Shown: positions 34,240 through 43,716 of the stretch, in pieces
Position numbering within the stretch: position 1 is the stretch's first letter
Layout of the letters: every line of letters starts with the position of its first letter
NCBI GenBank assembly: GCA_036259475.1
Contig: DATABS010000021.1
Location: 1-64,000, forward strand
From: ZC4RG17 sp036259475
GTDB lineage: Bacteria; Actinomycetota; Acidimicrobiia; Spongiisociales; ZC4RG35
DNA: 64,000 nt
Direction: 5' to 3'
The notes under the pieces: generated by a model
Databases searched by the model: none
What the model saw: the letters and a program-made list of their open reading frames with translations, nothing else
Told to the model about the DNA's origin: nothing
Program-made: the position numbers and the translations under genes

Positions 34240-35904
34240 GTGGGTCATCGGGCACGGATTCGGCTCATGTTGGTGATCGCCGTAGTCGTGGCCACCCCCT
34301 TGGCGGCCTCGGCGCACGCCACGCTTGTCGAGACCGACCCGGCGAACGGGTCGCAGCTCGAGCAACCACCGGCACAGGCCACCGTGACATTCAGCGAGCC
34401 CGTCGACGCCCCGGCGGCCGCCATCCGGGTCTTCGACAGCACCGGGGCGCGTCTCGACGCCGGCGATTCGAGTCAGGGCCCATCGCCCGAGCAGGTCAGC
34501 GTCACCCTGCCCTCGGAGCTGGGACCGGATACCTACGTCGTGACATGGGGGGTGGTGTCCCTCGACGGGCATCCCATCCGGGGAGCGTTCACCTTCCAGG
34601 TCGGGAGCGGCGCGGCGGCGGACGACTCCCTCATCGCCTCGCTCCTCGGCCGGCGAAGCGGCGGCATGTTGTCCGTCGCCGGTGCGGCGGCACGCTGGGT
34701 GACCTACCTGGCTGGGTTGACGGCGGCCGGCGCTGCGCTGTTCTCCTGGTACGTTGCCCGCCGCCGGCTGATCCCACCGTCGGTCGGCCGCTTGATCCCG
34801 GTCGCCGCCCTGACGGCAATGGCGGCATCCGTCCTCCAGATTCCCCTCTTCGCCGGCGAGTTGAGCGGCGGGGTGATCAGCATGGAGGCGCTCGGGGAGG
34901 CGGTCACCTCCCCGGTCGGCGTGTCAGGTGCCGTCCGGGTGGTCGGTTTGCTGCTCATCGCCGTGGCTGTCACGCGGCAGCTCACGGCGGGGTGGTTGTG
35001 GCCGGGAGTCGCCGGCCTGGTGGCGGCGGAACTGCTTGCCGGACACACCCTGACCACCCAACCGATCTGGCTCGTGCTCGGCGCCGACGCCGTCCATGTG
35101 CTCGGGTCAGCCGTGTGGGTGGGCGGTCTGGCCGCCCTCTTCCTCGTCCTGCGGCGCGGCCGCGACGCCGAGACTGCGGCGGGATGGATATCACACTTTT
35201 CGACGATGGCGGTGTGGTCGGTTCTCGCTCTCGGTGCCGCCGGGCTGGTCCTCGCCTCGGCGGAGGTGAGAACGGTCGGGGCCCTCACATCCACGACGTA
35301 CGGCTGGACACTGGTCGCCAAGGTCGGTCTCGCCGCGGCGGTGATAGCGGCCGGCGCCTACAACAACCGGCTTCTGGTACCTGCCATCCGGCGGGCGGCG
35401 GATGAATCCATGCCCTCGGGCGAGTCAGCGGTGGCGACCCTGACCAGGCCTCGAACCGCTGCCTGGTCGAAGCTGAGACGGAACGTGGGGCTGGAGGTGA
35501 TCGGCATTGCGGTGATCCTGGCGGTCACGGCCGTGCTGGTGAACCTGGAGCCGGCCGCAGAGGCGGCCGGAGTGACGGCGCCGTTCTCGACCTACGTCGA
35601 TTTGGGTGACGGTCAGTTGAACCTGGTTGTCGATCCGAACAAGGCGGGGACCAATCAGATTCATGCCTACGTGCTGACCGCCGCCGGGTCGCCTTCGCCG
35701 GCCGAGGGCGAAGCCGTGATGGAGTTCAGTCTTCCTTCCCGCGAAATCGGGCCGTTCGTGGTGGAACCACTGAGAGCCGGTCCCGGCCACTGGATCCATT
35801 CCGGTCCGGAGTTGGCGATACCAGGCAACTGGGAGGTCAAGTTCACGCTCGGGTCGGGTTTCGGGGAATCGGTCGCAACGACCACAGTTGGGGTCACGCC
35901 ATGA
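34240..35904 (+). CDS. CopC-CopD fusion, periplasmic copper-binding and copper-uptake protein
   Basis: About 554 residues. Signal peptide 1-25, then CopC beginning with the mature-end His26 (ASAHATLVETDPANG), which is a copper ligand, and FSEPVDAPAAA...VVSLDGHPIRGAF. Residues about 150-430 are the CopD membrane domain with eight or so helices (HVLGSAVWVGGLAALFL carries conserved His and Trp). Residues about 445-554 form a FixH/YtkA-like beta domain. It likely brings copper into the cytoplasm or to a chaperone. Start choice: GTG at 34240 begins the signal peptide; ATG 34174 and ATG 34267 are alternatives. The stop overlaps the YcnI start. Confidence 0.9.
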   Translation: MGHRARIRLMLVIAVVVATPLAASAHATLVETDPANGSQLEQPPAQATVTFSEPVDAPAAAIRVFDSTGARLDAGDSSQGPSPEQVSVTLPSELGPDTYVVTWGVVSLDGHPIRGAFTFQVGSGAAADDSLIASLLGRRSGGMLSVAGAAARWVTYLAGLTAAGAALFSWYVARRRLIPPSVGRLIPVAALTAMAASVLQIPLFAGELSGGVISMEALGEAVTSPVGVSGAVRVVGLLLIAVAVTRQLTAGWLWPGVAGLVAAELLAGHTLTTQPIWLVLGADAVHVLGSAVWVGGLAALFLVLRRGRDAETAAGWISHFSTMAVWSVLALGAAGLVLASAEVRTVGALTSTTYGWTLVAKVGLAAAVIAAGAYNNRLLVPAIRRAADESMPSGESAVATLTRPRTAAWSKLRRNVGLEVIGIAVILAVTAVLVNLEPAAEAAGVTAPFSTYVDLGDGQLNLVVDPNKAGTNQIHAYVLTAAGSPSPAEGEAVMEFSLPSREIGPFVVEPLRAGPGHWIHSGPELAIPGNWEVKFTLGSGFGESVATTTVGVTP

Positions 35905-36446
35905 GATTCCGCACCACCACCGTGGCCGTGCTCGCTCTCTCCACCGTGGGGCTCGTTGCCATGCCGACCGCCGCTCACGTCACTGTCTCCACCGACAACC
36001 CGGAACCGGGCGGGTTCGCCGTCTATACCGTCCGGGTCCCCAACGAGTCCGACAGCGCTTCCACGGTCAGGGTCGAAGTCCAGATCCCCGATGGGTTGGA
36101 GGCGAGCCGCTATCAAGCGACGACCGAATGGACGATGTCCATCGAGGACGGGGTCTTCGTGGCGGAGGGTGGCGTGATCGCGCCGGGTGAGTTCCAGGAT
36201 TTCCGCTTCCAGGGGCGCAACCCGGAGGAGGCACGAGATCTGACATTCCCTGCTCTCCAGACGTACGACGACGGGGAGACGGTGCGCTGGACGGGCGAAG
36301 CCGGCAGCGACACTCCGGCCTCAGTCGTCTCACTGGGGAGCGACGACAATGGAGGTACCGGAGATACCTTGTCACTCGTCGCCCTCGTCGCAGCGGGGAT
36401 CGCCGTCGTTCTGAGCGGGCTGGCACTAGCCCGCAGGAGCCGATGA
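35901..36446 (+). CDS. YcnI/DUF1775 copper-binding protein
   Basis: 181 residues: a signal peptide ending PTAAH, so the mature protein starts with HVTVSTDNPEPGG, the single-His copper site of YcnI. Later conserved Trp residues (TTEWTMSIEDGV, VRWTGEAGSD) complete the DUF1775 fold. A C-terminal helix (LVALVAAGIAVVLSGLALARR) anchors it to the membrane with the domain outside. It overlaps CopCD and the next gene by 4 bases each (ATGA), so the three are made together. Role: copper acquisition or delivery. Confidence 0.92.
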   Translation: MRFRTTTVAVLALSTVGLVAMPTAAHVTVSTDNPEPGGFAVYTVRVPNESDSASTVRVEVQIPDGLEASRYQATTEWTMSIEDGVFVAEGGVIAPGEFQDFRFQGRNPEEARDLTFPALQTYDDGETVRWTGEAGSDTPASVVSLGSDDNGGTGDTLSLVALVAAGIAVVLSGLALARRSR

Positions 36447-37414
36447 GGCGATTCGCCTGGCTCATCCTGGCGGTCGTCGTCATGGTGGTGGCGTCCCCCG
36501 GGCCCGCTCGAGCCGACTCGGCCCAGCCGACCAATTACCGGTCGGAGGTCGCGGATCTGCGGCCACCTCATCCCGGAGTCTCGTTCCGGATCGCCGGCGG
36601 TGACACCTTTCTGACCGTCAGCGTACGCCCCGGCACCGAGGTGGAGATTCCGGGGTACGAGGGTGAGCCATACGTTCGGATCGGGTCCCAGGGTGTCGTC
36701 GAAGTGAACCGGAACTCTCCGTCGAAATGGGTCAACGAGGACCGCTTCGCCCGCACCGGGATCCCGGCCCACGCCTCGGCAGACGCTCCTCCCGACTGGG
36801 AGACCGTCGCATCTGACGGGAGCTACGGCTGGCACGACCATCGCATTCACTGGATGTCACCCGAGCCTCCGCCGGCGGTCGATCGGACCAGCCGGGCTAC
36901 GGTGTTCAGCTGGGTCGTTCCAGTGTTGGTCGACGGCGACCGCGTCGACGTCCTGGGCACCCTCGAATGGCTACCGTCCGTTTCACCGGTTCCCTGGCTG
37001 CTGATTCTGGTGGCAGTGGCGGCTTTGTCCTATCTCGCCGACCGAAGGGGATGGACGCTCCTCGTCGGCGCCGCAGTCGCCTCGACCGTCGGTGTGGCGC
37101 AGGCGTGGGGGTCGCCGCTCGGAATCTGGTCGGAGTACCTGGCGTGGGCTCCACCCACCCTGGGACTCGTGCTCACAGGCGCCGGGTTGGCCGTCAAGTC
37201 GTGGCGGGAGCGCCTGGCCGTGGCGGCGGTAGTGGTAGGGGTGTGGGCTGCCCTCCGGCTACCCAGCCTCTGGTTGCCAGTTCTCCCCAGCCCGCTTCCC
37301 GCCGACGTCGAGCGGGCGGCCGTGGCCATGGCGGCCGGCGCCGCCGCCGCCACCATCGTCGCAGCCCTCCGTCAGCCCCTCATCGGGCGCCGGATGAGCG
37401 AACCGGGAGGCTGA
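36443..37414 (+). CDS. Uncharacterised copper-operon membrane protein with HDHRIHWM motif
   Basis: 323 residues. A signal peptide (PARADS) leads to an extracytoplasmic domain of about 150 residues ending in a striking YGWHDHRIHWM segment (about residues 132-142; three His, one Met, two Trp), then a beta part and five hydrophobic helices. I do not know a named family; similar proteins occur beside CopC/CopD and YcnI in other actinobacteria. The His/Met cluster could bind copper. It overlaps ycnI by 4 bases, so it is part of the same unit. The inferred role is copper handling. Confidence 0.78.
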   Translation: MRRFAWLILAVVVMVVASPGPARADSAQPTNYRSEVADLRPPHPGVSFRIAGGDTFLTVSVRPGTEVEIPGYEGEPYVRIGSQGVVEVNRNSPSKWVNEDRFARTGIPAHASADAPPDWETVASDGSYGWHDHRIHWMSPEPPPAVDRTSRATVFSWVVPVLVDGDRVDVLGTLEWLPSVSPVPWLLILVAVAALSYLADRRGWTLLVGAAVASTVGVAQAWGSPLGIWSEYLAWAPPTLGLVLTGAGLAVKSWRERLAVAAVVVGVWAALRLPSLWLPVLPSPLPADVERAAVAMAAGAAAATIVAALRQPLIGRRMSEPGG

Positions 37415-37415
37415 C

Positions 37416-38171
37416 CTATTGAGCGGTGTACGCCCCGTCGACCACGTAGTACCCGCCCGTGCAGAACGACGCGTCGTCGGAGCACAGGAACGCCACCAGA
37501 CTGGCGACTTCCTCCGACGTCCCCAGGCGCCCGATGGGATGCAACGACGTGACCACCTTCGTCGCCTCGTCGTCGAGGGATTCCTCGATGAGCGGAGTCT
37601 TGATGAATCCCGGCCCGATCGAGTTGACCCGGATTCCCTGGTTCGAATACTCCAGGGCAGCGGACTTGGTCATTCCGACGACGCCGTGCTTGGCCGCGAC
37701 GTAGGCGACCGACTGGGCGAAGCCCACGCTGCCCAAGATCGATGCCATGTTGACGATGGACCCGCCGCCAGAATCCAGCATGGCGGGGATCTCATACCGC
37801 AAGCCATAGAAGACGCCGCTCAGGTTGATGTCGATGACCTTCTGCCACCCGTCGAGCGGGTACTCGCCGGTGGGGCCTTGTGGCCCTCCGATCCCGGCGT
37901 TGTTGACGGCGAGGTGAAGCCCGCCGTAATCGTCGACCGCCTTTGCGACTGCCCGTTCCATCTGGTCGGGTTGGGACACATCGACGGCGGTGAACGAAAC
38001 CGCTCCCTCCGATCCGATGCCGGCGGCCACCTTTTCACCGAGGTCGGCGTCGTAGTCGGCGATCACCACCTTCGCTCCCGCCTCGGCCAGGAGCCGGGCA
38101 CAGGCTTCCCCGATGCCGGACGCCCCTCCGGTCACCACGGCGACCTTGCCACTGAAGTCGTACCGTGTCAT
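37416..38171 (-). CDS. Short-chain dehydrogenase/reductase (SDR)
   Basis: 251 residues of the classical SDR family, NAD(P)-dependent. Cofactor motif GGASGIGEA, NNAG (AVNNAGIGG), catalytic Ser in NMASILGS and YVAAKHG with Tyr-x3-Lys, and the terminal DGAYTAQ. Asp after the second strand (VIADYDAD) suggests NAD+ rather than NADP+. AAGGGA precedes the ATG at 38171 by 5 bases. Substrate unknown; acyl, steroid or alcohol substrates are all possible. Confidence 0.88.
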   Translation of the reverse strand: MTRYDFSGKVAVVTGGASGIGEACARLLAEAGAKVVIADYDADLGEKVAAGIGSEGAVSFTAVDVSQPDQMERAVAKAVDDYGGLHLAVNNAGIGGPQGPTGEYPLDGWQKVIDINLSGVFYGLRYEIPAMLDSGGGSIVNMASILGSVGFAQSVAYVAAKHGVVGMTKSAALEYSNQGIRVNSIGPGFIKTPLIEESLDDEATKVVTSLHPIGRLGTSEEVASLVAFLCSDDASFCTGGYYVVDGAYTAQ

Positions 38172-38277
38172 TGCGTCCCTTCCTCTGCCTAGGAGCCGGG
38201 TATACCCTCGGAGCACAGGTTCAATCGGTCTCCCGGGTAGGCGGTTCGAAGTAGACCCGACCGGGTAAGGCATGGCC

Positions 38278-38679
38278 ATGGATACCGATACAGCCCGTTC
38301 CAAGCTGGAAGCCGAGCGTCAGCGGCTGGTGGCGATCAAGGAACGCCAGACCGAGATGTCGGAACTCGACGAGAGTCAGGGTGACGCCTCGGGGACGATC
38401 GCCGATTACGACCAGCATCCGGGGGACGCGGGAACCGAGACGTTCGAGCGCACCAAGGACCTGGCCGTCGAAGAACAGCTCGAGGCCAGCATCGGAGATA
38501 TCGACGATGCCCTGCGCCGGCTGGAAGAAGGGAAGTACGGCCGCTGCCTGGCCTGTGGCCGTCCGATCGAGGAAGAGCGGCTCGAGGCCCTTCCCGAGGC
38601 CCGCTTCTGCCTGGAGCACCAACAGGAGGCTGACGCCGAGGCGGAGGAGGACCGCGAATACGGCGACTGGGGCGCATAG
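38278..38679 (+). CDS. DksA/TraR-type zinc-finger protein
   Basis: About 133 residues: a long charged coiled-coil (EAERQRLVAIKERQTEMSEL), then GTETFERTKDL and the zinc finger CLACGRPI...FCLEHQ (Cys, Cys, Cys, His in the last position). It resembles YteA/TraR-like proteins that bind RNA polymerase or act in stress. The ATG at 38278 has TAAGG 7 bases upstream; ATG 38272 is too close to that site. Six bases separate it from the GH13 gene, so they may be co-transcribed. Confidence 0.85.
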   Translation: MDTDTARSKLEAERQRLVAIKERQTEMSELDESQGDASGTIADYDQHPGDAGTETFERTKDLAVEEQLEASIGDIDDALRRLEEGKYGRCLACGRPIEEERLEALPEARFCLEHQQEADAEAEEDREYGDWGA

Positions 38680-38685
38680 ACCGCC

Positions 38686-40320
38686 ATGCTCCGCAACCTC
38701 TGGTACAAGTCGGCAATCATCTACCAGCTCGACGTCCGCACCTTTTTCGACTCGGACGGGAACGGATGGGGCGATTTCCAGGGCCTGATCGAGAAACTCG
38801 ACTACATCAGCGGCCTGGGTGCGACGTGTATATGGCTCAAGCCGTTCAACCCCAGCCCTCACCGGGACGACGGCTACGACATCTCCGACTATTACGCGGT
38901 CGACCCCCATGTCGGCACGCTGGGAGACCTGGCGGACTTTCTCGAGGAGGCGGCCAGCCGCGGGCTGGCCGTCATCACGGAGCTCGTCGTCAACCACACC
39001 TCGACCGAGCACCCCTGGTTCGTGGAAGCGGCCAGGTCCCGCGACTCGGAACTGCGCGATCTCTATATCTGGCGGGATGAGCCGCCCCCGGACGGGGAGT
39101 CACCGGAGCGGATCGTCTTCGACGGCGACGACAGGTCGGTGTGGACCAAGGACGACCGGACCGGCCAGTACTACCTCCATCGTTTCTACCCGTTCGAGCC
39201 GGACCTCGACTCGGCTCATCCGTTCCTGCGGAGCGAGATCGAGAAGATGATCCTCTACTACCTCAAGCTCGGCTCGGCGGGCTTCCGCATCGATGCTGCC
39301 CCCTACCTGGCGGAGAAGGCGTCAGCCGCTCCCGAATACGACGATGCCCACGACTACTTGAGAGATCTGCGGTCGTTTTTGACCGAAAGGCGCCCGGACG
39401 CCGCCTTCATGGCGGAGGCGGACGTGGAACCCGAGAAACTGGACGACTTCTTCGGCGAGGGGGATGAGATGAATCTCATGCTCAACTTCCTGGCTTCTGA
39501 GTACATCTGGCTGGGGCTGGCCCAGGGGAGCGCCGTCCCCCTCCGTGAGCTCTGCGACGTTCTTCCCCGGCCGCCGCATTCGGGCCAGTATGCCAACTTT
39601 CTCCGCAATCACGACGAGCTCGACCTGGAGATGCTGGACGAACAGGACCGCCGGCTCGTCTTCGAGACCTTCGCCCCTCATGACGACATGCGAATCTTCG
39701 GGCGAGGAATCCGTCGTCGAGCAGCCCCGATGCTCAACGGTGACCCGCGGCGCATCCGGTTGGCCCATAGTCTGCTGTTTTCGATGCCGGGCACGCCGAT
39801 CATCTACTACGGCGACGAGATAGGGATGGGCGAAGACCTGTCGCTGTGGGAACGAAGACCGGTGCGGCTGCCGATGCAGTGGGGCCCGGAGACGAATGGC
39901 GGCTTCTCGACGGCTACCGGCGACGCGCTGTACCACCCGCCGCTGGCCGACGGCGAGTTCGGATACGCCGAGGTGAACGTGGCCGATCAGCGCGGCGATC
40001 CCGATTCGCTGCTCAACTGGATGCGCCATCTCGTGACAACCCGCAAGGAGGCTCATGCCGTGGGCCATGGCGAGTGGCACGTCATCGACACGGGAAGCGA
40101 CGCCGTGCTCGGACTGCACTACGACAACAACCAGGAAGTCGTGATCGTCTTCCACAACCTGTCCGATGAGGCTTCCTCGGTGACGTTCACACCGGAGACC
40201 GAACTGGCCTATCTCTACGAGATGTTCGCCGACGACCAGTACGGCCACCCGGAGACCGAAGAACACCAGTTCAAGATCAACCGCCTCGGATATCGCTGGC
40301 TTCGCGGTCGCACAGCATGA
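38686..40320 (+). CDS. Trehalose synthase-like GH13 enzyme (TreS family)
   Basis: 544 residues with the GH13 barrel: WYKSAIIYQLDVRTFFDSDG, TELVVNHTS, catalytic Asp in GFRIDAAPYL (about 202), acid/base Glu in FMAEADVEP (about 243), transition-state Asp in FLRNHDELDLEML (about 309). YQLDVRTFFDSDGNGWGDF and NHDEL are typical of trehalose synthase, which interconverts maltose and trehalose. A C-terminal beta domain follows. No maltokinase domain is present. Related GH13 activities cannot be ruled out. Confidence 0.88.
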   Translation: MLRNLWYKSAIIYQLDVRTFFDSDGNGWGDFQGLIEKLDYISGLGATCIWLKPFNPSPHRDDGYDISDYYAVDPHVGTLGDLADFLEEAASRGLAVITELVVNHTSTEHPWFVEAARSRDSELRDLYIWRDEPPPDGESPERIVFDGDDRSVWTKDDRTGQYYLHRFYPFEPDLDSAHPFLRSEIEKMILYYLKLGSAGFRIDAAPYLAEKASAAPEYDDAHDYLRDLRSFLTERRPDAAFMAEADVEPEKLDDFFGEGDEMNLMLNFLASEYIWLGLAQGSAVPLRELCDVLPRPPHSGQYANFLRNHDELDLEMLDEQDRRLVFETFAPHDDMRIFGRGIRRRAAPMLNGDPRRIRLAHSLLFSMPGTPIIYYGDEIGMGEDLSLWERRPVRLPMQWGPETNGGFSTATGDALYHPPLADGEFGYAEVNVADQRGDPDSLLNWMRHLVTTRKEAHAVGHGEWHVIDTGSDAVLGLHYDNNQEVVIVFHNLSDEASSVTFTPETELAYLYEMFADDQYGHPETEEHQFKINRLGYRWLRGRTA

Positions 40321-40359
40321 TGAGGTGGAACCCTCGTTCGCCCCGCCGAAGACTCGGAA

Positions 40360-40812
40360 TCAGGCGGCGCCCTGCTCGCGCATCGCCTGCAGCTCGTCGT
40401 GAGCTGCCGTGATGGCCGAGCTCTGCCGGGCCAGGACCATCCGCACGTCCTCCGGCAGCTCCTCGTCGAGGGCCTTGGCGTACTCCTTGCCGGCCTCCTC
40501 TTCGCCGCTCTCCGCGGCGGAGAGGAGGACGGACACCTGATCCGAGCTGATCGCCTCCCTCAGCGCCATCCACCCCCGGTGAACGCTGGCGGCGATTGAG
40601 CCGTTCTGAGCCACGCCCATGCCCTGTTCGGCTGCCATTTCACGGAGCTCTGTCGAAAATCGCCGTCTCTGTTCGCTGTATTCGCGCATCTGGGCCGCAA
40701 GGTCGTTGCGGCCCGACGCGGCTAGCCGGTCGGCCGCCTCGGCGAAGCCCCGGCGGCCATCCTCCAACGTCTCGATCAGGTCCTCCAGGACCCTTCTCAC
40801 CTGATTCTCCAT
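40360..40812 (-). CDS. PA2169-type four-helix bundle protein (DUF2383)
   Basis: About 150 residues, nearly all helical and charged: NQVRRVLEDLIETLEDGRRG, a QMREYSEQRRRFSTELREMA second helix, and SSAITAAHDELQAM at the end. It matches the ferritin-like DUF2383/PA2169 group. GAGGTG sits 3 bases before the ATG at 40812. Function unknown; related proteins are stress-linked. It converges on the treS-like gene with 39 bases between stops. Confidence 0.75.
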   Translation of the reverse strand: MENQVRRVLEDLIETLEDGRRGFAEAADRLAASGRNDLAAQMREYSEQRRRFSTELREMAAEQGMGVAQNGSIAASVHRGWMALREAISSDQVSVLLSAAESGEEEAGKEYAKALDEELPEDVRMVLARQSSAITAAHDELQAMREQGAA

Positions 40813-40893
40813 GTTCACCTCTGGCACTGTGATCGCCGCGTGTTCTACCCGCGCCCTGCGGGGGCAAACGACTTGCTCGTCACCAGCTCCGTG

Positions 40894-43539
40894 TCAGCGA
40901 GCGTCGGTGTCGGTCGGGCCGGCGAGGGCGTAGGCGACGGCATCGGCATAGGTCATCGCTCGGCCTTCCATGTATGCCTCGCGGAGCGGTCCCGTGAGGG
41001 CCTCCAGCCGCTCCAGACTCAGCTCCTCGATCCGGTTGGAGGCGTGGCTGACGATGTCGGCTCCAGACTGGATGCGCAGGGCCTGGAAGGCCCCCCCCAG
41101 GCGGACGCCCCTCGTCTCGTCGCCCGCGTCCAGGGCCAACTCCCCTGCCAACGCCATGAACAGAACGGCGGCGGAGACGTCTTCGTGCTCGGCGAACATC
41201 GCCAAGCCCTGACGGAGATAGCTCCAGGCCGTGTCGATGTCTCCCATCGTCCGCGAGAGGAGTGCTAGCTCGAACAACGCCCATCCCAGACCGAAATGGT
41301 TCCCCGCCTGCTCGTAGTACTCCTTGCTGCGCTGCCACTGGGACAACCCGCCCTCGAGGTCGCCGCCCAGGATCCCGAGCAGGTTGCCCCGGCCCCAGTA
41401 GACGTCACCCAGCCCGTCGGGGTCGTCGAGCCGGCGATAGATCTCCTCCGCCTCGTCGAGGTTGGCCAGCGCTTCCTCGTTGACCTCGTTCCGGCTGTGG
41501 GTCTCGTAGCCGGCGAAGCCCAGGCCGAGCGCATGGTTGTAGAGCGCGTTGGCGATCTCGGCCGGATCGTCGATCTCACGCTGCATCGCCAGGACTCGCT
41601 TGTAGACCTCCAGGAACTCGTCGGTCCGCGACTGCCACCACAGCACGCCGCCGAGGCCTTCCAGCGCCTTGGCCCGCAGCCGGGGGTCGCCGCCGGGCAG
41701 GGCCAGCGCCGCCTCCAGTCGCCGCCCGGCCTCGAAGAGGTGACCCCGAGCCTGCCAGAACCGCCAGCAGGCGAAGGACAGTCGCAGGGCGAGGTCGGTT
41801 TGGTCGGTGGCTGTCGCCCACTCGAGTGCCGCACGGATGTTGTCGTGGTCTCGCTCGAGCAGGTTGAGCCAGCGTTTCCGCTGGGGCCCTTTCAGTTGAG
41901 CCACCGCATCCTCGGCCATCTCCGTGTACGCCAGGAGGTGACGATCATGGATCTGGTCCCGTTCGTCTCTGCCGTCGAGGCAACGGGCGGCGAACTCGCG
42001 GATCACCTGGAGCATTCGAAAGCGCGGCTCCTGCTCGCTGTCGATGCGGCGTATCAGGCTCTGATCGAGCAGGACCGCGAGCCGCTCGAGCAGGTCCGTC
42101 CCCGACCCACACACCTTCTCGATCTCGTCGAGCCGGCCGCCCCCGGCGAACACGGATAAGCGGGCGAAGAGCTCCTTCTCGGGCTCCTCGAGCAAGTCGT
42201 AGCTCCAGGCGATAGCCCCGTCGATGGTTCGCTGGCGGTCGGGCAGGTCGACCGCCCCGGACAGCATCCCCGGATCGAAGCGCTCGGCAATCGTCGCCAC
42301 GGGTAGGAGCCTGACTCGGGATGCAATCAGCTCGATGGCGAGCGGCAGTCCGTCGAGGCGGCGCACCAGCTCGCTCACCGCCTCGGCGTTGTCGTCGTCC
42401 AACCTGAAATCGGGCCGTACCCCCATCGCCCGCTCGACGAAGAGCTTCACTGCGTCGAATTCGCACAACGGTTCCAATCCGATACCGGCCTGGGGGAGCG
42501 GCATGGGTGCGAGCGGCATCTCTTGCTCGGCCGACAGCCGCAGCGGAGCCCGCGACGTCACGAGAAACTTCGATCGAGGCGAGGCTCGAACCATCTCACC
42601 GACGAGCGGGGCGGCGCCCAGGATCTGCTCGAAGTTGTCGAGGATCATCAGCAGTTGCTTGTCCGACAGGCTTTCCCCCAGATGGCGACCCGGGTCGTAG
42701 TCGCCCGCCGGTTCCTGGATTCCGAGCGCTCCCAGGATGGCGGAGGGAACGACCGCCACGTCGGATACAGGGGCGAGATCCACGAAGAACACGCCGTCGG
42801 CGAAGTCGCCGCTCGCCTCGGCTCCTACCTGCAAAGCGAGGCGAGTCTTGCCGGTGCCGCCTGGCCCTGTCAGCGTGAGCAAGCGACTGGACTGCAGGAG
42901 CCGCCGCGCCTCGGTCAGCTCGTCGCGTCGCCCGACGAAGCTGGTGAGCTGCAGCGGCAGGTTGTTGGGGACGGCATCCAGGGTTCGCAGTGGCGGAAAC
43001 GTCTCGTCGATGCCGTCGATCACGAGTTCGAACAACGTCTCCGGCTGGGTCAAGTCCTTCAGACGGTGCTTGCCCGCGTCTCGAAGCGTCAGTCCTTGTG
43101 GCAGCGAGTTCTCCGCCAGCACGGCCGTCGCTTCCGACAGGACCGTCTGGCCGCCATGGCCGGTTCCGGCGATGCGGGCGGCCCGGTGGACGTCGAGTCC
43201 CACGTAGTCGTCGCCACCGATGGTCCCGTGGCCGGTGTGAAGACCCATCCTCACCCGGATGGGGGCGTCGGCCGGCCAACCTTGGCGACGCAGCTCCCGC
43301 TGGGCGTCGGCGGCGGCGGCCAGCGCTTCGTCGGCGGCACCGAACACCGCAAAGAACCCGTCACCTTCGGTCTTGACGACGGTACCCCCGTGCTCTTCGA
43401 TCGCCGACCGCAGCAGACGGTTGTGTCGCTCGAGCAGTTCCAGCCAGGCGTCGCCGGTGGCCTGAACGAGCCGGGTCGAGCCCTCGATATCCGTGAACAG
43501 GAAGGTGACGGTCCCGGTTGGCAGCGTGGACGAGTCCAT
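40894..43539 (-). CDS. Class III nucleotidyl cyclase-AAA ATPase-TPR regulator
   Basis: About 881 residues. Residues 10-180 form a class III adenylate/guanylate cyclase catalytic domain with both metal Asp residues (FLFTDIEGSTRL; TEGDGFFAVFG) and the VGLDVHRAARIAG block. Residues about 205-500 are an NB-ARC-like ATPase with Walker A GPGGTGKTRLAL and Walker B LLMILDNFEQIL. The remaining ~380 residues are TPR-like repeats. This architecture is abundant in actinobacteria and may produce cAMP in response to a TPR-bound partner. The ATG at 43539 with AAGGA upstream is chosen over TTG 43554. Confidence 0.88.
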   Translation of the reverse strand: MDSSTLPTGTVTFLFTDIEGSTRLVQATGDAWLELLERHNRLLRSAIEEHGGTVVKTEGDGFFAVFGAADEALAAAADAQRELRRQGWPADAPIRVRMGLHTGHGTIGGDDYVGLDVHRAARIAGTGHGGQTVLSEATAVLAENSLPQGLTLRDAGKHRLKDLTQPETLFELVIDGIDETFPPLRTLDAVPNNLPLQLTSFVGRRDELTEARRLLQSSRLLTLTGPGGTGKTRLALQVGAEASGDFADGVFFVDLAPVSDVAVVPSAILGALGIQEPAGDYDPGRHLGESLSDKQLLMILDNFEQILGAAPLVGEMVRASPRSKFLVTSRAPLRLSAEQEMPLAPMPLPQAGIGLEPLCEFDAVKLFVERAMGVRPDFRLDDDNAEAVSELVRRLDGLPLAIELIASRVRLLPVATIAERFDPGMLSGAVDLPDRQRTIDGAIAWSYDLLEEPEKELFARLSVFAGGGRLDEIEKVCGSGTDLLERLAVLLDQSLIRRIDSEQEPRFRMLQVIREFAARCLDGRDERDQIHDRHLLAYTEMAEDAVAQLKGPQRKRWLNLLERDHDNIRAALEWATATDQTDLALRLSFACWRFWQARGHLFEAGRRLEAALALPGGDPRLRAKALEGLGGVLWWQSRTDEFLEVYKRVLAMQREIDDPAEIANALYNHALGLGFAGYETHSRNEVNEEALANLDEAEEIYRRLDDPDGLGDVYWGRGNLLGILGGDLEGGLSQWQRSKEYYEQAGNHFGLGWALFELALLSRTMGDIDTAWSYLRQGLAMFAEHEDVSAAVLFMALAGELALDAGDETRGVRLGGAFQALRIQSGADIVSHASNRIEELSLERLEALTGPLREAYMEGRAMTYADAVAYALAGPTDTDAR

Positions 43540-43716
43540 CGTCCTTCGATTCAACCACCTCGGGAGGGGAGTTGTCCGGCGGAAACATGTTGGGCCGCAA
43601 CGGCATCGTTCAGCGAGGGCAGGGCGGGCTTCGATCGTGGTCGCGGGGACTAGTCACCCCGGAAGCAGGGGAGATGATTCTCCAGAAGGGACCCATCTGC
43701 GGCCGATGTCCCCTCC

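Noticed and set aside
43361..43606. Minus-strand frame upstream of the cyclase gene
   Set aside because: Out-of-frame image of the cyclase start and upstream DNA; no motif.
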